In this document: positions 25,006 to 33,531 of the stretch, in pieces
Layout of the letters: every line of letters starts with the position of its first letter
How positions within the stretch are numbered: position 1 is the first letter of the stretch
Source: Nitrospirae bacterium MYbin6
Lineage (GTDB): Bacteria; Nitrospirota; Thermodesulfovibrionia; Thermodesulfovibrionales; Magnetobacteriaceae
Direction of reading: 5' to 3'
Assembly: GCA_002753305.1 (NCBI GenBank)
Contig: PEAC01000013.1
Coordinates: 1 to 45,933, forward strand
Length of the DNA: 45,933 nt
Translations under genes and position numbers: made by a program
The notes under the pieces: model-generated
Database searches by the model: none
Seen by the model: only the letters and a program-made list of their open reading frames with translations
Told to the model about the DNA's origin: nothing

Positions 25006-25887
25006 ATGAAAATACTTATAGTTGGTGCTTCAGGATTCATCGGAAGACACATTTACACCTGTGCCATGGAGAAAGGATATTATACCGTAGGTACGGCATG
25101 TTCAGGGACTGGCAGTGATCTGGTACATTTCGATATATTAAACGATTCCATAGAAAACGCAATCCCAGCTGATTTTCTTAAAGCAGAAGATTATTTTTGT
25201 GCCGTCATATGCTCGGCAATTACCAAGATTAACATGTGTTGGCAGGATAAACAACGAAGCTATGAGATCAATGTCTCTAAAACCATCAGGCTCATTGAAA
25301 ACCTTAATGCCTTAGGCGCTAAGACAGTTTTTCTATCCTCTGAAGCCGTATTCGATGGAATGACAGGTTATTACAACGAAGCAATACCGCCTTCCCCTGT
25401 AAACGAATATGGCAGGCACAAGGTGGAGGTAGAGAAATATATCCTTTCAACCTTTCCACAAAAGGACATAGTGTTCAGGCTAAGCATGATAGTAGGAGAC
25501 AGACCCAGCGAATCACATCTGTTTGCAACATGGTATGAGCAGGTAAGAAAAACCAGGGCAATAGCGTGTATCAGGGGACAGATATTTTCCCCGACCTTTG
25601 TTGATGATGTCGCAAAAGGTGTCATTTTATCATTGGAAAATAAATTGTCCGGCCTCTATCACCTGTCGAATTCAGAGTTTTTTCAAAGAGAAGAGCTGGC
25701 CGCGCAATTTCTTAACATTACTAAACTCGACGCGCAGATACAGGTCAAGGCATTGGAGGAGTTTAATTTCCCCGAGCGCCGCTCTTTCAGGACTTATCTG
25801 GATAGCACAAAGTTTAACAAAGAGGCCTTTATGCGCTTTACCTCCATGCGGGAAGTGCTTGAGTCCTTTGCCGGGAACATTACTTAA
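25006..25887 (+). CDS. RmlD-like NAD(P)-dependent sugar reductase/epimerase (paralogue)
   Basis: 293 residues. ILIVGASGFIGRHIY is a canonical GxxGxxG fold start. FLSSEAVFDGMTGYYNE and the catalytic YGRHK follow, then FRLSMIVGDRPSESH and SPTFVDDVAKGV. The order of motifs matches the reductase at 22141, so the two are paralogues from one ancestral RmlD-type gene. The start follows the radical SAM stop by 3 nt. Likely substrate: a nucleotide-linked keto sugar made by this cluster. Confidence 0.85.
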   Translation: MKILIVGASGFIGRHIYTCAMEKGYYTVGTACSGTGSDLVHFDILNDSIENAIPADFLKAEDYFCAVICSAITKINMCWQDKQRSYEINVSKTIRLIENLNALGAKTVFLSSEAVFDGMTGYYNEAIPPSPVNEYGRHKVEVEKYILSTFPQKDIVFRLSMIVGDRPSESHLFATWYEQVRKTRAIACIRGQIFSPTFVDDVAKGVILSLENKLSGLYHLSNSEFFQREELAAQFLNITKLDAQIQVKALEEFNFPERRSFRTYLDSTKFNKEAFMRFTSMREVLESFAGNIT

Positions 25888-25889
25888 CC

Positions 25890-26891
25890 ATGCCCGGTAC
25901 ACCCCTATATCCACAGACAGATGAAAATCAGGCCCTGGCCAAGAGGATATTTCTGAAAAATCTGGACGATTGCATAAAATTCCCCAAATATTTCGAGATA
26001 GAGACGGTCAACGCCTGTAACGCCCGATGTGTGATGTGTTCTGTAAAGGAGTGGACAAAACGCAAAGACCCCATCATGCGTATGGATTTATTTCACAAAT
26101 TTGTCGAAGAGATAAAAGAATACTCCGGCTGGGTTGAAACAGTTTGTCTCAACAGAGACGGTGAACCACTCCTGGACAAGGAGGTGCCTAAGCGTATAGC
26201 GCTCCTGAAGGAAATTGGCATTCGAAAGGTGACACTATCGACAAATGGCCAGTTGTTAACCAGTGAAACCGCCACACGCCTGATTGAGGCAGATTTGGAC
26301 GATATAATGGTTTCAATCGACGGCATAACTAAGGAAACTTTCGAGAAGATACGGCACGGCCTGAATTATGATACAGTGCTGGAGAATACGCTTGGACTGA
26401 TTCGCCTGAGAAATTCCATAAACCCCGGAATGATAATCCGCATACGCATGGTAGTAATGCCTGAGAACATGCACGAAATAGAGCCATGGATGAAGCACTG
26501 GTCAAAACAAATAGGTAAAAATGACCGTATCTATGCAAAACCGCTGCATACTTGGGGAAATCAGGTCAACACAGTGGACGCAAATCCCGACGCGGACGAT
26601 TCGGCAGACCCATGTGTCTCTCCGTTTTCTTCTATGGTTATACATGTCGATGGCACAGTTCCAATGTGTGGAATAGATTTCAGGAATAAGTATCTGATGG
26701 GAAATCTTGAGAAGGAATCAATCAGGGAGATATGGAGCGGCGAAGGTTTCTCGGGAATTCGCATGTTGCACGCGCAAAGAAAGAAAAATACCATACCATT
26801 TTGTTATCGCTGCCCTATATGGGAGACGGAAAAAATAATCGACCCTGGCAATATTTCAGGGGATTGTGAGTTGAGCGCCGATGGCAAATAA
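25890..26891 (+). CDS. Radical SAM/SPASM enzyme
   Basis: 333 residues. CNARCVMC at Cys43, Cys47 and Cys50 binds the SAM cluster; LNRDGEPLLDKE is the GGGEP-like motif. The C-terminal SPASM region has DPCVSPFSSMVIHVDGTV, PMCGIDFRNKYLMGNL, SIREIWSGEGF and FCYRCPIW, giving enough cysteines for auxiliary clusters. It is the last gene of the cluster, 2 nt after the reductase. Substrate unknown. No precursor peptide gene is near, so a carbohydrate role is preferred over peptide maturation. Confidence 0.88.
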   Translation: MPGTPLYPQTDENQALAKRIFLKNLDDCIKFPKYFEIETVNACNARCVMCSVKEWTKRKDPIMRMDLFHKFVEEIKEYSGWVETVCLNRDGEPLLDKEVPKRIALLKEIGIRKVTLSTNGQLLTSETATRLIEADLDDIMVSIDGITKETFEKIRHGLNYDTVLENTLGLIRLRNSINPGMIIRIRMVVMPENMHEIEPWMKHWSKQIGKNDRIYAKPLHTWGNQVNTVDANPDADDSADPCVSPFSSMVIHVDGTVPMCGIDFRNKYLMGNLEKESIREIWSGEGFSGIRMLHAQRKKNTIPFCYRCPIWETEKIIDPGNISGDCELSADGK

Positions 26892-26898
26892 TTAATGC

Positions 26899-26927
26899 TT
26901 CACAAATCCTGCCACATGTGCTAATAT
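26899..26927 (+). promoter_or_regulatory. galU promoter, leaderless arrangement
   Basis: TTCACA (26899-26904), a 17-bp spacer, then TAATAT (26922-26927) with TGC ahead (TGn-extended). The -10 ends 7 nt before the galU ATG, so transcription should begin at about the start codon. Confidence 0.65.
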
Positions 26928-26934
26928 ACTATAT

Positions 26935-27822
26935 ATGCTGAGAAAGGCCATATTGCCTGCCGCCGGAATGGGGACAAGGTTTCTGCCTGTTACAAAGGCC
27001 TCCCCTAAGGAGATGCTCCCTATTGTCGATAAGCCGCTGATTCAGTACTCGGTCGAAGAGTGCGAGCGCTGTGGCATCAGAGAGTTCATCATCATCACCG
27101 GCAAGAACAAACGGGCAATCGAAGACCACTTTGACCAGTTCTCGGAACTTGAGGAGGTACTTAAACAAAAAGGCCTTGATAATCTCATAGAAGAAATAAA
27201 CAGGCATGACGAATCCCATTTTGCCTACATCAGGCAAAGTAAACCCCTCGGCCTTGGACATGCCATACTGTGTGCTAAGGCATTTGTCAAAGACGAACCC
27301 TTTGCCGTCCTCTTAGGCGATGACATCATCGACCCCGATGACACCCTTCTTATGGATATGATTGAGATATACAGGAAATACCGCTCCCCTGTGGTGGCCC
27401 TTCAGGAAGTCCCCGATGATGAGGTCTCAAAGTATGGTATTGTCGACGGCGAACCGGTCATTGATTTCGATACCCACAACAACCCAAAGCAGCTTTATAA
27501 GATAAATGCCCTCATCGAAAAACCCAGGATTGAGGACGCACCGTCCAACCTTGCCGTCATAGGCAGGTACATCCTGACCGCCGATATATTCGATGTCCTT
27601 GAGACCATAAAGCCCGGCCGTGGCGGTGAATACCAACTAACCGATGCCCTTAACATGCTCCTTTCCAATCGTGTGGTCTACGGCTATCTCTTTAAAGGCA
27701 ACAGGTACGATGCCGGCGATAAGTTCGGCTTTCTTAAGGCAACAATTGAGCTGTCTTTAAAGCGCCCGGAGTTTTCCGAGGATTTAAAAAAATATGTCAA
27801 AGCCCTGGCAGGGAGGCTTTGA
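26935..27822 (+). CDS. galU: UTP-glucose-1-phosphate uridylyltransferase
   Basis: GalU makes UDP-glucose from UTP and glucose 1-phosphate in the cytoplasm. The 295-residue length is standard. Seen: AILPAAGMGTRFLPVTKASPKEM split over the N-terminal nucleotide loop, VDKPLIQYSVEE, IRQSKPLGLGHAILCAK, LLGDDIIDP with the metal Asp, and GRYILTADIF, then GGEYQLTDALNML. Its product feeds the UDP-glucose dehydrogenase at 42412. The ATG lies 7 nt after the -10, without a Shine-Dalgarno sequence. Confidence 0.97.
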   Translation: MLRKAILPAAGMGTRFLPVTKASPKEMLPIVDKPLIQYSVEECERCGIREFIIITGKNKRAIEDHFDQFSELEEVLKQKGLDNLIEEINRHDESHFAYIRQSKPLGLGHAILCAKAFVKDEPFAVLLGDDIIDPDDTLLMDMIEIYRKYRSPVVALQEVPDDEVSKYGIVDGEPVIDFDTHNNPKQLYKINALIEKPRIEDAPSNLAVIGRYILTADIFDVLETIKPGRGGEYQLTDALNMLLSNRVVYGYLFKGNRYDAGDKFGFLKATIELSLKRPEFSEDLKKYVKALAGRL

Positions 27823-27876
27823 GGCCGGCCTCTGTCATACATCCCACGCAGCCCTTGCCGCGCAGGGTATAGGTAT

Positions 27877-29349
27877 ATGGCATATCTGGCGAGGCTGTTT
27901 ATGTATTTGGCGCTTATCACTGGATCCCTTTCGATTGCACAATCTGTTTACTCTGAACAAACACTGAATCTTACCGTCGATGAAGTTATCAGAACCACAA
28001 TCAGCCAAAACACGGCCATTGAGGCCGAAAGCTATACCCCCGGGATCTCTGAGGCCGATATCATGGTAAAAAAAGGTGAGTTTGACCCATCTTTTAATCT
28101 TGAGCTGAACGAGACCTATGACAGGCAAAAACAGTCCCTTGAGGTATTAAGCACGGCACAAGGGCAAATCAACTATAATGCCTCACTCACCGGCAAGGCC
28201 ACAACCGGCACCGAGTACGAACTGAAGTGGCAAAACTATAAATACCACGGCAACTCCCCGTATCTGTCCATGTATTCATATTTTTCTTCGGGCCTGTCTC
28301 TGACACTAAAACAGCCGCTTCTGAAGGGTTTTCTTGGCCTCGGCATACAGCTAACTAACCTCAACGTGGCCAAAAATACGTTTCAGATGAGTAAGTACGC
28401 CTATGACGCTGCCGTCGTCAAAAAGGCCGCCGATGCCGCTAAGGGCTACTGGGAACTCACTACAACGAGAAAAGCTATTGAGGCGGCCACAATTGCCCTG
28501 GCACTGGCCCAAAAGACCCGCGACGAGGTAGCGGCACGTATTGCATCAGGGATGGCCGCCCCCGTGGATATTTATACGGCCGAGGCCGAGGTGGCCGTTC
28601 GGGAGGAGGCACTGCTACTGGCTGAGAAAAACGCCGTTAACGCCGAAAACACCCTTAAGGGGATTATGAATGTCAACCTGCTAAACACCCGTATCGAGAC
28701 CGTCTCCAAGCCCCCCTCCCCTGCCGAGCCTCCCACATTACGCCGGGGGTTGCTAACCCCCTTTGAGTCCATTGTCGACCAGGCACTCAAAGTCCGCCAA
28801 GACTATCAACAGACCCTCATTGATAAGAAAAACAAGGATCTCTTAGTGCGATACTATAAAAACCAACAGCTCCCAGACCTCAGCGCCGTGGCGTCTTACG
28901 GCCAAATCGGCCTGGACAGCTCCTTTAACCATACCATGGATGAACTTACTTCGGGGAATTATTTCTCATGGAAGGCCGGCCTTTTGCTGAATATCCCTAT
29001 CTTCAACTGGAAAAACCGTGGCAACCGTATAAAGGCGGAGCTTGAGGCAAGGCAAATCGACGCCACCCTGCGGGAAATCAAAAAGACCATTGAGGTCGAG
29101 GCCGCCGAGGCTTACAATAACCTCAACTATGGGATAAAAAAAATAAAGGCCTCGGGAAAGTCCCTCATAGCGGCAGAGAAAAAACTTGAGGCACAAGACG
29201 GTATGTTCAAGGCCGGCCTCACCACCCTTAACGACCTGCTGACATTCCAGCGCGACTACGCCACGGCCGTCTATGACGAGGCCAGGGCCAGGGCCGAGTA
29301 TGCGAAATACCTGGTCGAGCTGAATCGCATTCAGGGGCTGTTGCCCTGA
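27877..29349 (+). CDS. TolC-family outer-membrane efflux/secretion protein
   Basis: 490 residues starting with a signal peptide (hydrophobic 4-22, cleavage probably after VYS). Two OEP repeats are visible: a first half with KKGEFDPSFNLELNETYD, GKATTGTEYEL and AAVVKKAADAAKGYWELTTTRKAI in separate blocks, and a second with QDYQQTLIDKK, LRYYKNQQLPDLS-like text and LTTLNDLLTFQRDYATAVYDEA. It would form a trimeric channel across outer membrane and periplasm. Residues about 288-295 (RRGLLTP) come from a short palindromic repeat inserted in the gene. Only 54 nt follow galU. No inner-membrane pump genes adjoin it. Confidence 0.92.
   Translation: MAYLARLFMYLALITGSLSIAQSVYSEQTLNLTVDEVIRTTISQNTAIEAESYTPGISEADIMVKKGEFDPSFNLELNETYDRQKQSLEVLSTAQGQINYNASLTGKATTGTEYELKWQNYKYHGNSPYLSMYSYFSSGLSLTLKQPLLKGFLGLGIQLTNLNVAKNTFQMSKYAYDAAVVKKAADAAKGYWELTTTRKAIEAATIALALAQKTRDEVAARIASGMAAPVDIYTAEAEVAVREEALLLAEKNAVNAENTLKGIMNVNLLNTRIETVSKPPSPAEPPTLRRGLLTPFESIVDQALKVRQDYQQTLIDKKNKDLLVRYYKNQQLPDLSAVASYGQIGLDSSFNHTMDELTSGNYFSWKAGLLLNIPIFNWKNRGNRIKAELEARQIDATLREIKKTIEVEAAEAYNNLNYGIKKIKASGKSLIAAEKKLEAQDGMFKAGLTTLNDLLTFQRDYATAVYDEARARAEYAKYLVELNRIQGLLP
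28737..28760 (+). repeat. Palindromic repeat copy 1, inside tolC homologue
   Basis: A 24-bp sequence with core CGGGGGTTGCTAACCCC (GGGGTT/AACCCC hairpin, loop GC) occurs identically at 29370-29393 in the same orientation. Here it is read in frame as part of the linker between the two OEP halves, adding about eight residues where TolC proteins vary. It looks like a REP-type element tolerated inside a gene. Confidence 0.75.
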
Positions 29350-30341
29350 TTTTTATCGAAAATATCCTTATTACGCCGGGGGTTGCTAACCCCGCCGCCA
29401 CTATCATTGCCTAAGTTATACGTCTCTCTGATTATAAACACCGGTCGGCGCTTGACCTCCATATAGATCTTCCCGACGTATTCGCTCAATATCCCTATGA
29501 ACATCAACTGAATCCCGCCAAACAGGTACATAGGCAGCACTATAGAGGCCCAGCCGGGTACGGCACTCCCCTGCAGCTTATTCACTATTGTCCATATACC
29601 AAGTGCGATAGCGGCAAGAAAGTTTATAAAGCCCAGCACAAAGGCAAGCCTTAACGGAAAATTAGTAAACGACGTTATCCCCTCAACGGCAAATGAGACC
29701 ATCTTTTTCAGCGTATACTTCGTCGTCCCGGCAAACCGCCTCTCCCTCTTATAGGTGACAATGGAATGTTTAAAGCCCATTGAGGGGAACATCCCCCTGA
29801 GAAACCGGTTGACCTCGCCGTAGCGCTTAAAGGCATCCAGGGCCGGCCTTGACAGCAGCCTGTAGTCGGCATGGTTATAGATGAGATTGACCCCCATCAT
29901 TGTCATAAACTTATAAAATGCCATGGCACTGGCGCGCTTAAACCAGGTGTCCTCCTGGCGGTCATCCCTGACGCCATAGACGATGTCGGCCCCGTCTTTG
30001 CAACGCCTTATCATCTCCTCAATAATCTCAGGAGGGTCCTGAAGGTCAGCGTCCAGAGAGACGGCCATATCGCCGCCGGCATGGTAGAGGCCCGCCGTCA
30101 GGGCCGGTTGATGTCCAAAATTGCCGCTAAATGAAATGGTTTTAACTCGTTTGTCGGCCTCGGCAAGCCTTTTGAGTACCGGGAGCGTGCCGTCTGAGGA
30201 GCCGTCATCGACATAGATTATCTCATAGTCTCCGATTAGTTCTTTTTCTATGTATGAATTCATAAGCGTATACAGGCGTTTGTTCACCTCAGCTATTACC
30301 TGTTCCTCGTTAAAACACGGGATTACGACACTTAACTTCAC
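29331..30341 (-). CDS. Family 2 glycosyltransferase with two C-terminal membrane helices
   Basis: 336 residues, polyprenyl-phosphate glycosyltransferase type (GtrB/ArnC class). LSVVIPCFNEEQVI, IIYVDDGSSDGT, then SLDADLQDPPE with the DxD-like metal site, and GVRDDRQEDTWFKR. Two membrane helices lie at about 232-255 and 268-292. It would make a polyprenyl-phosphate sugar for a GT-C enzyme such as the one at 40804. The C-terminal tail (about 317-336, GVSNPRRN and onward) is encoded by a palindromic repeat and is not part of the normal fold. The 3' end overlaps the tolC homologue by 19 nt, tail to tail. It overlaps the upstream gene by 4 nt. Confidence 0.9.
   Translation of the reverse strand: MKLSVVIPCFNEEQVIAEVNKRLYTLMNSYIEKELIGDYEIIYVDDGSSDGTLPVLKRLAEADKRVKTISFSGNFGHQPALTAGLYHAGGDMAVSLDADLQDPPEIIEEMIRRCKDGADIVYGVRDDRQEDTWFKRASAMAFYKFMTMMGVNLIYNHADYRLLSRPALDAFKRYGEVNRFLRGMFPSMGFKHSIVTYKRERRFAGTTKYTLKKMVSFAVEGITSFTNFPLRLAFVLGFINFLAAIALGIWTIVNKLQGSAVPGWASIVLPMYLFGGIQLMFIGILSEYVGKIYMEVKRRPVFIIRETYNLGNDSGGGVSNPRRNKDIFDKNQGNSP
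29370..29393 (+). repeat. Palindromic repeat copy 2, in the 3' end of a GT2 gene
   Basis: Identical over 24 bp to 28737-28760. It lies in the last codons of the - strand glycosyltransferase and 20 nt after the tolC stop. The hairpin between convergent genes could also act as a terminator. Read on the - strand it adds GVSNPRRN to the protein. Confidence 0.75.
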
Positions 30342-31135
30342 TCTTTTACCTCCTTTACCGGCAGTCCATGTTGATTATTCATCTCCCAGATCTTTGTGTA
30401 TTTGACAAATGTGTAGTAACCATATAACACCGCCAGGATAAACCCATGTACGCCGTCAAGAAACCCAAGCCTCAGAAAGTACATCTTCATAAATGTCGCC
30501 ATCGGGCGTATAATAAACGAATTCGAAAATATGCCTGTGCGCTTAGCCCCTTGCGTATACTCCCTTGCCGAGAGTGTCGAGTAAGTGTCCATCTTCCCTA
30601 TGAACTCAGATATGCTGCCATATGTGTAATGCTCAATCGGATGCTTAAGATACCCTGTCTGGCCGTTTACGACGGCCTTTTCATGGACTGCACGCGGTTC
30701 AAGGCGGCCCTTTTCCTTTTTAAACAGCCTCAGTGTGTAGTCAGGCCGCCAGCCTCCGTACTTAATCCACCGGCCAAGGAAAAAATTCTTCCTGGGGACA
30801 TAAAAGCCGTCAAGTACCGTATCCTTCAGCATGGCGGCGATTTCCTCCGTCAGCTCGGGCGTGAACCTCTCGTCGGAGTCAAGGATGAATACCCAAGGCC
30901 CGGCGGCCAGATTTACCGCAGCCTGCTTTTGCGCGGCAAACCCCCGCCACTGCTCTACGTAGACCTTAGACGTATATTTCTTGCATATCTCCACCGTGTG
31001 GTCCGTGCTTACGGCATCGACAACGACTATCTCCGAGGCGGTCGCGGCGCTTTTCAGGGCGGCCTCAATCTTGTGTTCCTCGTTCTTTGTCACAATCACT
31101 ACTGAGACATCGCGCATTAAGGAGTAGTCAGCCAT
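30338..31135 (-). CDS. WaaE/KdtX-like family 2 glycosyltransferase
   Basis: 265 residues. VSVVIVTKNEEHKIEAAL, IVVVDAVSTDHTVEI and FILDSDERFTPEL with the metal-binding Asp are typical of the GT2 branch that adds glucose-type residues to LPS core heptose (WaaE/KdtX). GGWRPDYTLRLFKKEKG followed by VHEKAVV is another hallmark of this branch. A membrane-associated helix is likely near 215-240. It is translationally coupled (4-nt overlap) to the next glycosyltransferase and 6 nt from the one before, in a four-gene - strand operon. Confidence 0.88.
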   Translation of the reverse strand: MADYSLMRDVSVVIVTKNEEHKIEAALKSAATASEIVVVDAVSTDHTVEICKKYTSKVYVEQWRGFAAQKQAAVNLAAGPWVFILDSDERFTPELTEEIAAMLKDTVLDGFYVPRKNFFLGRWIKYGGWRPDYTLRLFKKEKGRLEPRAVHEKAVVNGQTGYLKHPIEHYTYGSISEFIGKMDTYSTLSAREYTQGAKRTGIFSNSFIIRPMATFMKMYFLRLGFLDGVHGFILAVLYGYYTFVKYTKIWEMNNQHGLPVKEVKE

Positions 31136-31141
31136 CTGAGG

Positions 31142-32305
31142 TCAATTATAAAACGTACGGCCAAGAAAATCAATTATTTTAGCGGCCCTTTTTTCATACG
31201 TATAACTTCCTGATAGTGTGTGTCCGGCCGCGGCTATCTGCTTTGCCAATTCAGGGGCATCGAGGAGCTTTTTCAGGGCCGCTGAAAGGGACTTAACATC
31301 CCCGGGTGTAAAGAATACGGCGTCCTTCCCATCTGTCAGAATTTCCATTACCCCGGGTATGCGCGAGGCAACTATGGGAACATTCGCCGCCATGTACTCA
31401 AACATCTTAAGGGGGGACGAGTACATCGACACGGACTCATCAAGATTCGGGATCACGGCGATTTTTGCCGCCCTCAGGTACATAGCCACGTCGGCGTGCC
31501 TGAGCTGCCCGGTAAACTTAACCCGCTGCTTAAGCCCCATGCCTGCGGCCATACTCTGAAGTTCCCCTAATCTCTCACCACCACCGGATATGACGAGTGT
31601 CTCGCCTGGCAGCAGATTCATCGCCTCTATTAGAAGGTCAACCCCTTTCCAGCGATAAAGCCCTCCCGCATAGAATACATATTCGCGCTCCGGCTGCTCA
31701 TACGGCCGTGCCGCGCCGGGCAGATCATCCTTTACGGCATCCGGTATGGTTATTGTTGGGACGCACTCCAGTGAAAACTCTTTTACAATGTCCACGCGCA
31801 GCCTCTCCGTTATGGCAACTATGGCCGTAGAAGCCATATAGACATCCCGCTGCTGCCGCAGGAGTTGCTTACGCCTCCCTGCCTTTTCGGTTGTCAGGTG
31901 AAACAACTCATGGGCCTCAAACACAAGCGGTATACTGTGAAGCCACCTTGTGCGGATTATAAAGTGTGCCAACTTGAGGTATCTTGCAAAGATTACCACA
32001 TCTTTCAGGCCTTTATGGCGATAGAGATAATTTAAAAACGCGGTGTTAAAGACCATGCCTATGGAAATGCCCAGGGGGCTTTGTGCGTCCTTTCTTATCA
32101 TCGGCAGAAACACAAACTCAAGGTTTGGGTGTGGACTCAGGCCATAATGCCCTAAAATTGCCTCCTGCGTTGTCCCCTTTGCGCGGCCGGTTATAAGCTT
32201 AACCGTGGCGCCGGCCCTGGCAAGGGCATGGGCGGTGTTTACGATTTGAATAAACCGCGCCTGCCTTCCGGGCATTGGCTCGGGTACGGGATAGAAGATG
32301 GTCAT
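31142..32305 (-). CDS. Family 4 glycosyltransferase
   Basis: A 387-residue GT-B enzyme. The N-terminal acceptor domain holds MPGRQARFIQIVNTAHALARAGA and FEAHELFHL. The C-terminal donor domain has YAGGLYRWKGVDLLIEAM, LVISGGGERL, KFTGQLRHADVAMYL and the EX7E-type region ESVSMYSSPLKMFEYMAA with NVPIVASRIPG. It probably extends the LPS core or O-chain using a nucleotide sugar. It overlaps the O-antigen ligase gene by 4 nt. Confidence 0.9.
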   Translation of the reverse strand: MTIFYPVPEPMPGRQARFIQIVNTAHALARAGATVKLITGRAKGTTQEAILGHYGLSPHPNLEFVFLPMIRKDAQSPLGISIGMVFNTAFLNYLYRHKGLKDVVIFARYLKLAHFIIRTRWLHSIPLVFEAHELFHLTTEKAGRRKQLLRQQRDVYMASTAIVAITERLRVDIVKEFSLECVPTITIPDAVKDDLPGAARPYEQPEREYVFYAGGLYRWKGVDLLIEAMNLLPGETLVISGGGERLGELQSMAAGMGLKQRVKFTGQLRHADVAMYLRAAKIAVIPNLDESVSMYSSPLKMFEYMAANVPIVASRIPGVMEILTDGKDAVFFTPGDVKSLSAALKKLLDAPELAKQIAAAGHTLSGSYTYEKRAAKIIDFLGRTFYN

Positions 32306-33447
32306 ACCTCTGGGTCACTTGTCAGGCCTGCCATAAAGCCCGTCAGAATGGAGAACAACATGCCAGTCTCATGGTGGAGTGTTGTGTCAAAGGCCCCGCC
32401 AACAAATACTACAAGGGCCGCGCCAAGGGCCGCGTATTTTATCTCCTGGACGCTTGCCCCGCCCTTTATGCTAAGCCACCGGCGAATAACGCCTGCCCCT
32501 ATGGCAAGGAGCGCCATAAGCCCCGCCACACCGCTCTGGACGGCCGTGTTGATATACACACTGTGGGCGTCATAGATGCTCCTTCCGCCTTCCAGGGTTG
32601 CCGCAAAGGTATACTTAAAATTATTCAACCCCACCCCACACCCCCGGCTCTCCACTATGGCCCTGAGTGCGTATTTCCAGATATAAAGCCTGCGAATGAA
32701 GGACTCACCCGATGCAAGCTTTGTCCACATAGGCTTAAATACATACGCGGCCCCCAGGGCAAAGACGGCAAATCCTGCCGCCATAACCTTCGACACCAAT
32801 GACTTGCGCCTTGCAAAGGCAATAATGGCTGAAAAAAGAAATAACGTCAGAAAGGCGGCCCTCATCGTTGTCATCACCGTGGCGGTTATTATTATGAAAA
32901 GTGCGAGCGCTGCCGCTGCCTTCATCAGCTTTGTCCTGATTTCCGAGAACACGATTGTACTTATCAGGGCGTTTGCGACAATTATCAGATACATCGCAGT
33001 GTAGTTGTAGTGTCCAAGCATGTGTATATCCAGGGGCTTATGAAGTTTAACGGCGGCGGCGATTCCAAATACGGCCATCACGGCCGTTGCGCCGTAGAGG
33101 CAGCGCAGCACTGTCCCGGCACGCCTTTGGCCGGTAACAGTTGACGCGATAAAAAACAGCGCCACGATGCGTGTAACATCCTTTATGCCCTTGAAGTATT
33201 CGGGAATGTCAGACGCGAACAGGCCACTGAACAGAGACGTAATAAAAAACGCTATAAAGCCCCATTCCAACAGCCCCACGCTAATACCTGTCTCACGCCT
33301 GTACAACTGAATAAAAAATACCGGAATCAGCACGCCGTATAGGGTTATCAGCTTAACGCTCTCGGAAAACACCATTGAGACGGCAAAAATCATAAGCGCG
33401 GCAAACTTTACGTCGTTTAGAATATCTTTAGCAGGCGGCATAGGCAT
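32302..33447 (-). CDS. O-antigen ligase/polymerase-like membrane protein (Wzy_C)
   Basis: 381 residues with about ten to twelve membrane helices. The long loop near 255-310 contains YIWKYALRAIVESRGCGVGLNNFKYTF in adjoining blocks and YDAHSVYINTAVQSGVAGL, the HS-x-Y motif of WaaL/Wzy ligases. It would join O-chain to lipid A core, or another glycan to its acceptor, at the periplasmic face. It is the first gene of the - strand operon, with a TATAAT box 7 nt before the ATG. Confidence 0.88.
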   Translation of the reverse strand: MPMPPAKDILNDVKFAALMIFAVSMVFSESVKLITLYGVLIPVFFIQLYRRETGISVGLLEWGFIAFFITSLFSGLFASDIPEYFKGIKDVTRIVALFFIASTVTGQRRAGTVLRCLYGATAVMAVFGIAAAVKLHKPLDIHMLGHYNYTAMYLIIVANALISTIVFSEIRTKLMKAAAALALFIIITATVMTTMRAAFLTLFLFSAIIAFARRKSLVSKVMAAGFAVFALGAAYVFKPMWTKLASGESFIRRLYIWKYALRAIVESRGCGVGLNNFKYTFAATLEGGRSIYDAHSVYINTAVQSGVAGLMALLAIGAGVIRRWLSIKGGASVQEIKYAALGAALVVFVGGAFDTTLHHETGMLFSILTGFMAGLTSDPEV

Positions 33448-33454
33448 TTGGGAT

Positions 33455-33460
33455 ATTATA
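33455..33460 (-). promoter_or_regulatory. -10 box of the O-antigen ligase operon
   Basis: On the - strand TATAAT (33460 to 33455) is followed by 7 nt and then the ATG at 33447, again a leaderless layout. A -35 (TGTAAT) at 17-bp spacing is poor, and no TGn extension is present. Confidence 0.45.
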
Positions 33461-33500
33461 ATATATTTTGGCGTTTTATTACAGGATTTGTGAAAGAATT

Positions 33501-33522
33501 CGGGGACGGTTTGCCGTCCCCG
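33501..33522 (-). terminator. Hairpin after flagellin
   Basis: CGGGGACGG-TTTG-CCGTCCCCG forms an 8-9 bp GC-rich stem 10 nt after the flagellin stop codon on the - strand. The following T-tract is weak (AATTCTTTC). It also separates the flagellin transcript from the O-antigen operon. Confidence 0.6.
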
Positions 33523-33531
33523 TTGACAGAT

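Noticed and set aside
30446..31105. A 219-codon open frame on the + strand
   Set aside because: Antisense to the WaaE-like glycosyltransferase, whose GT2 motifs are clear; the + frame has no recognisable motif.
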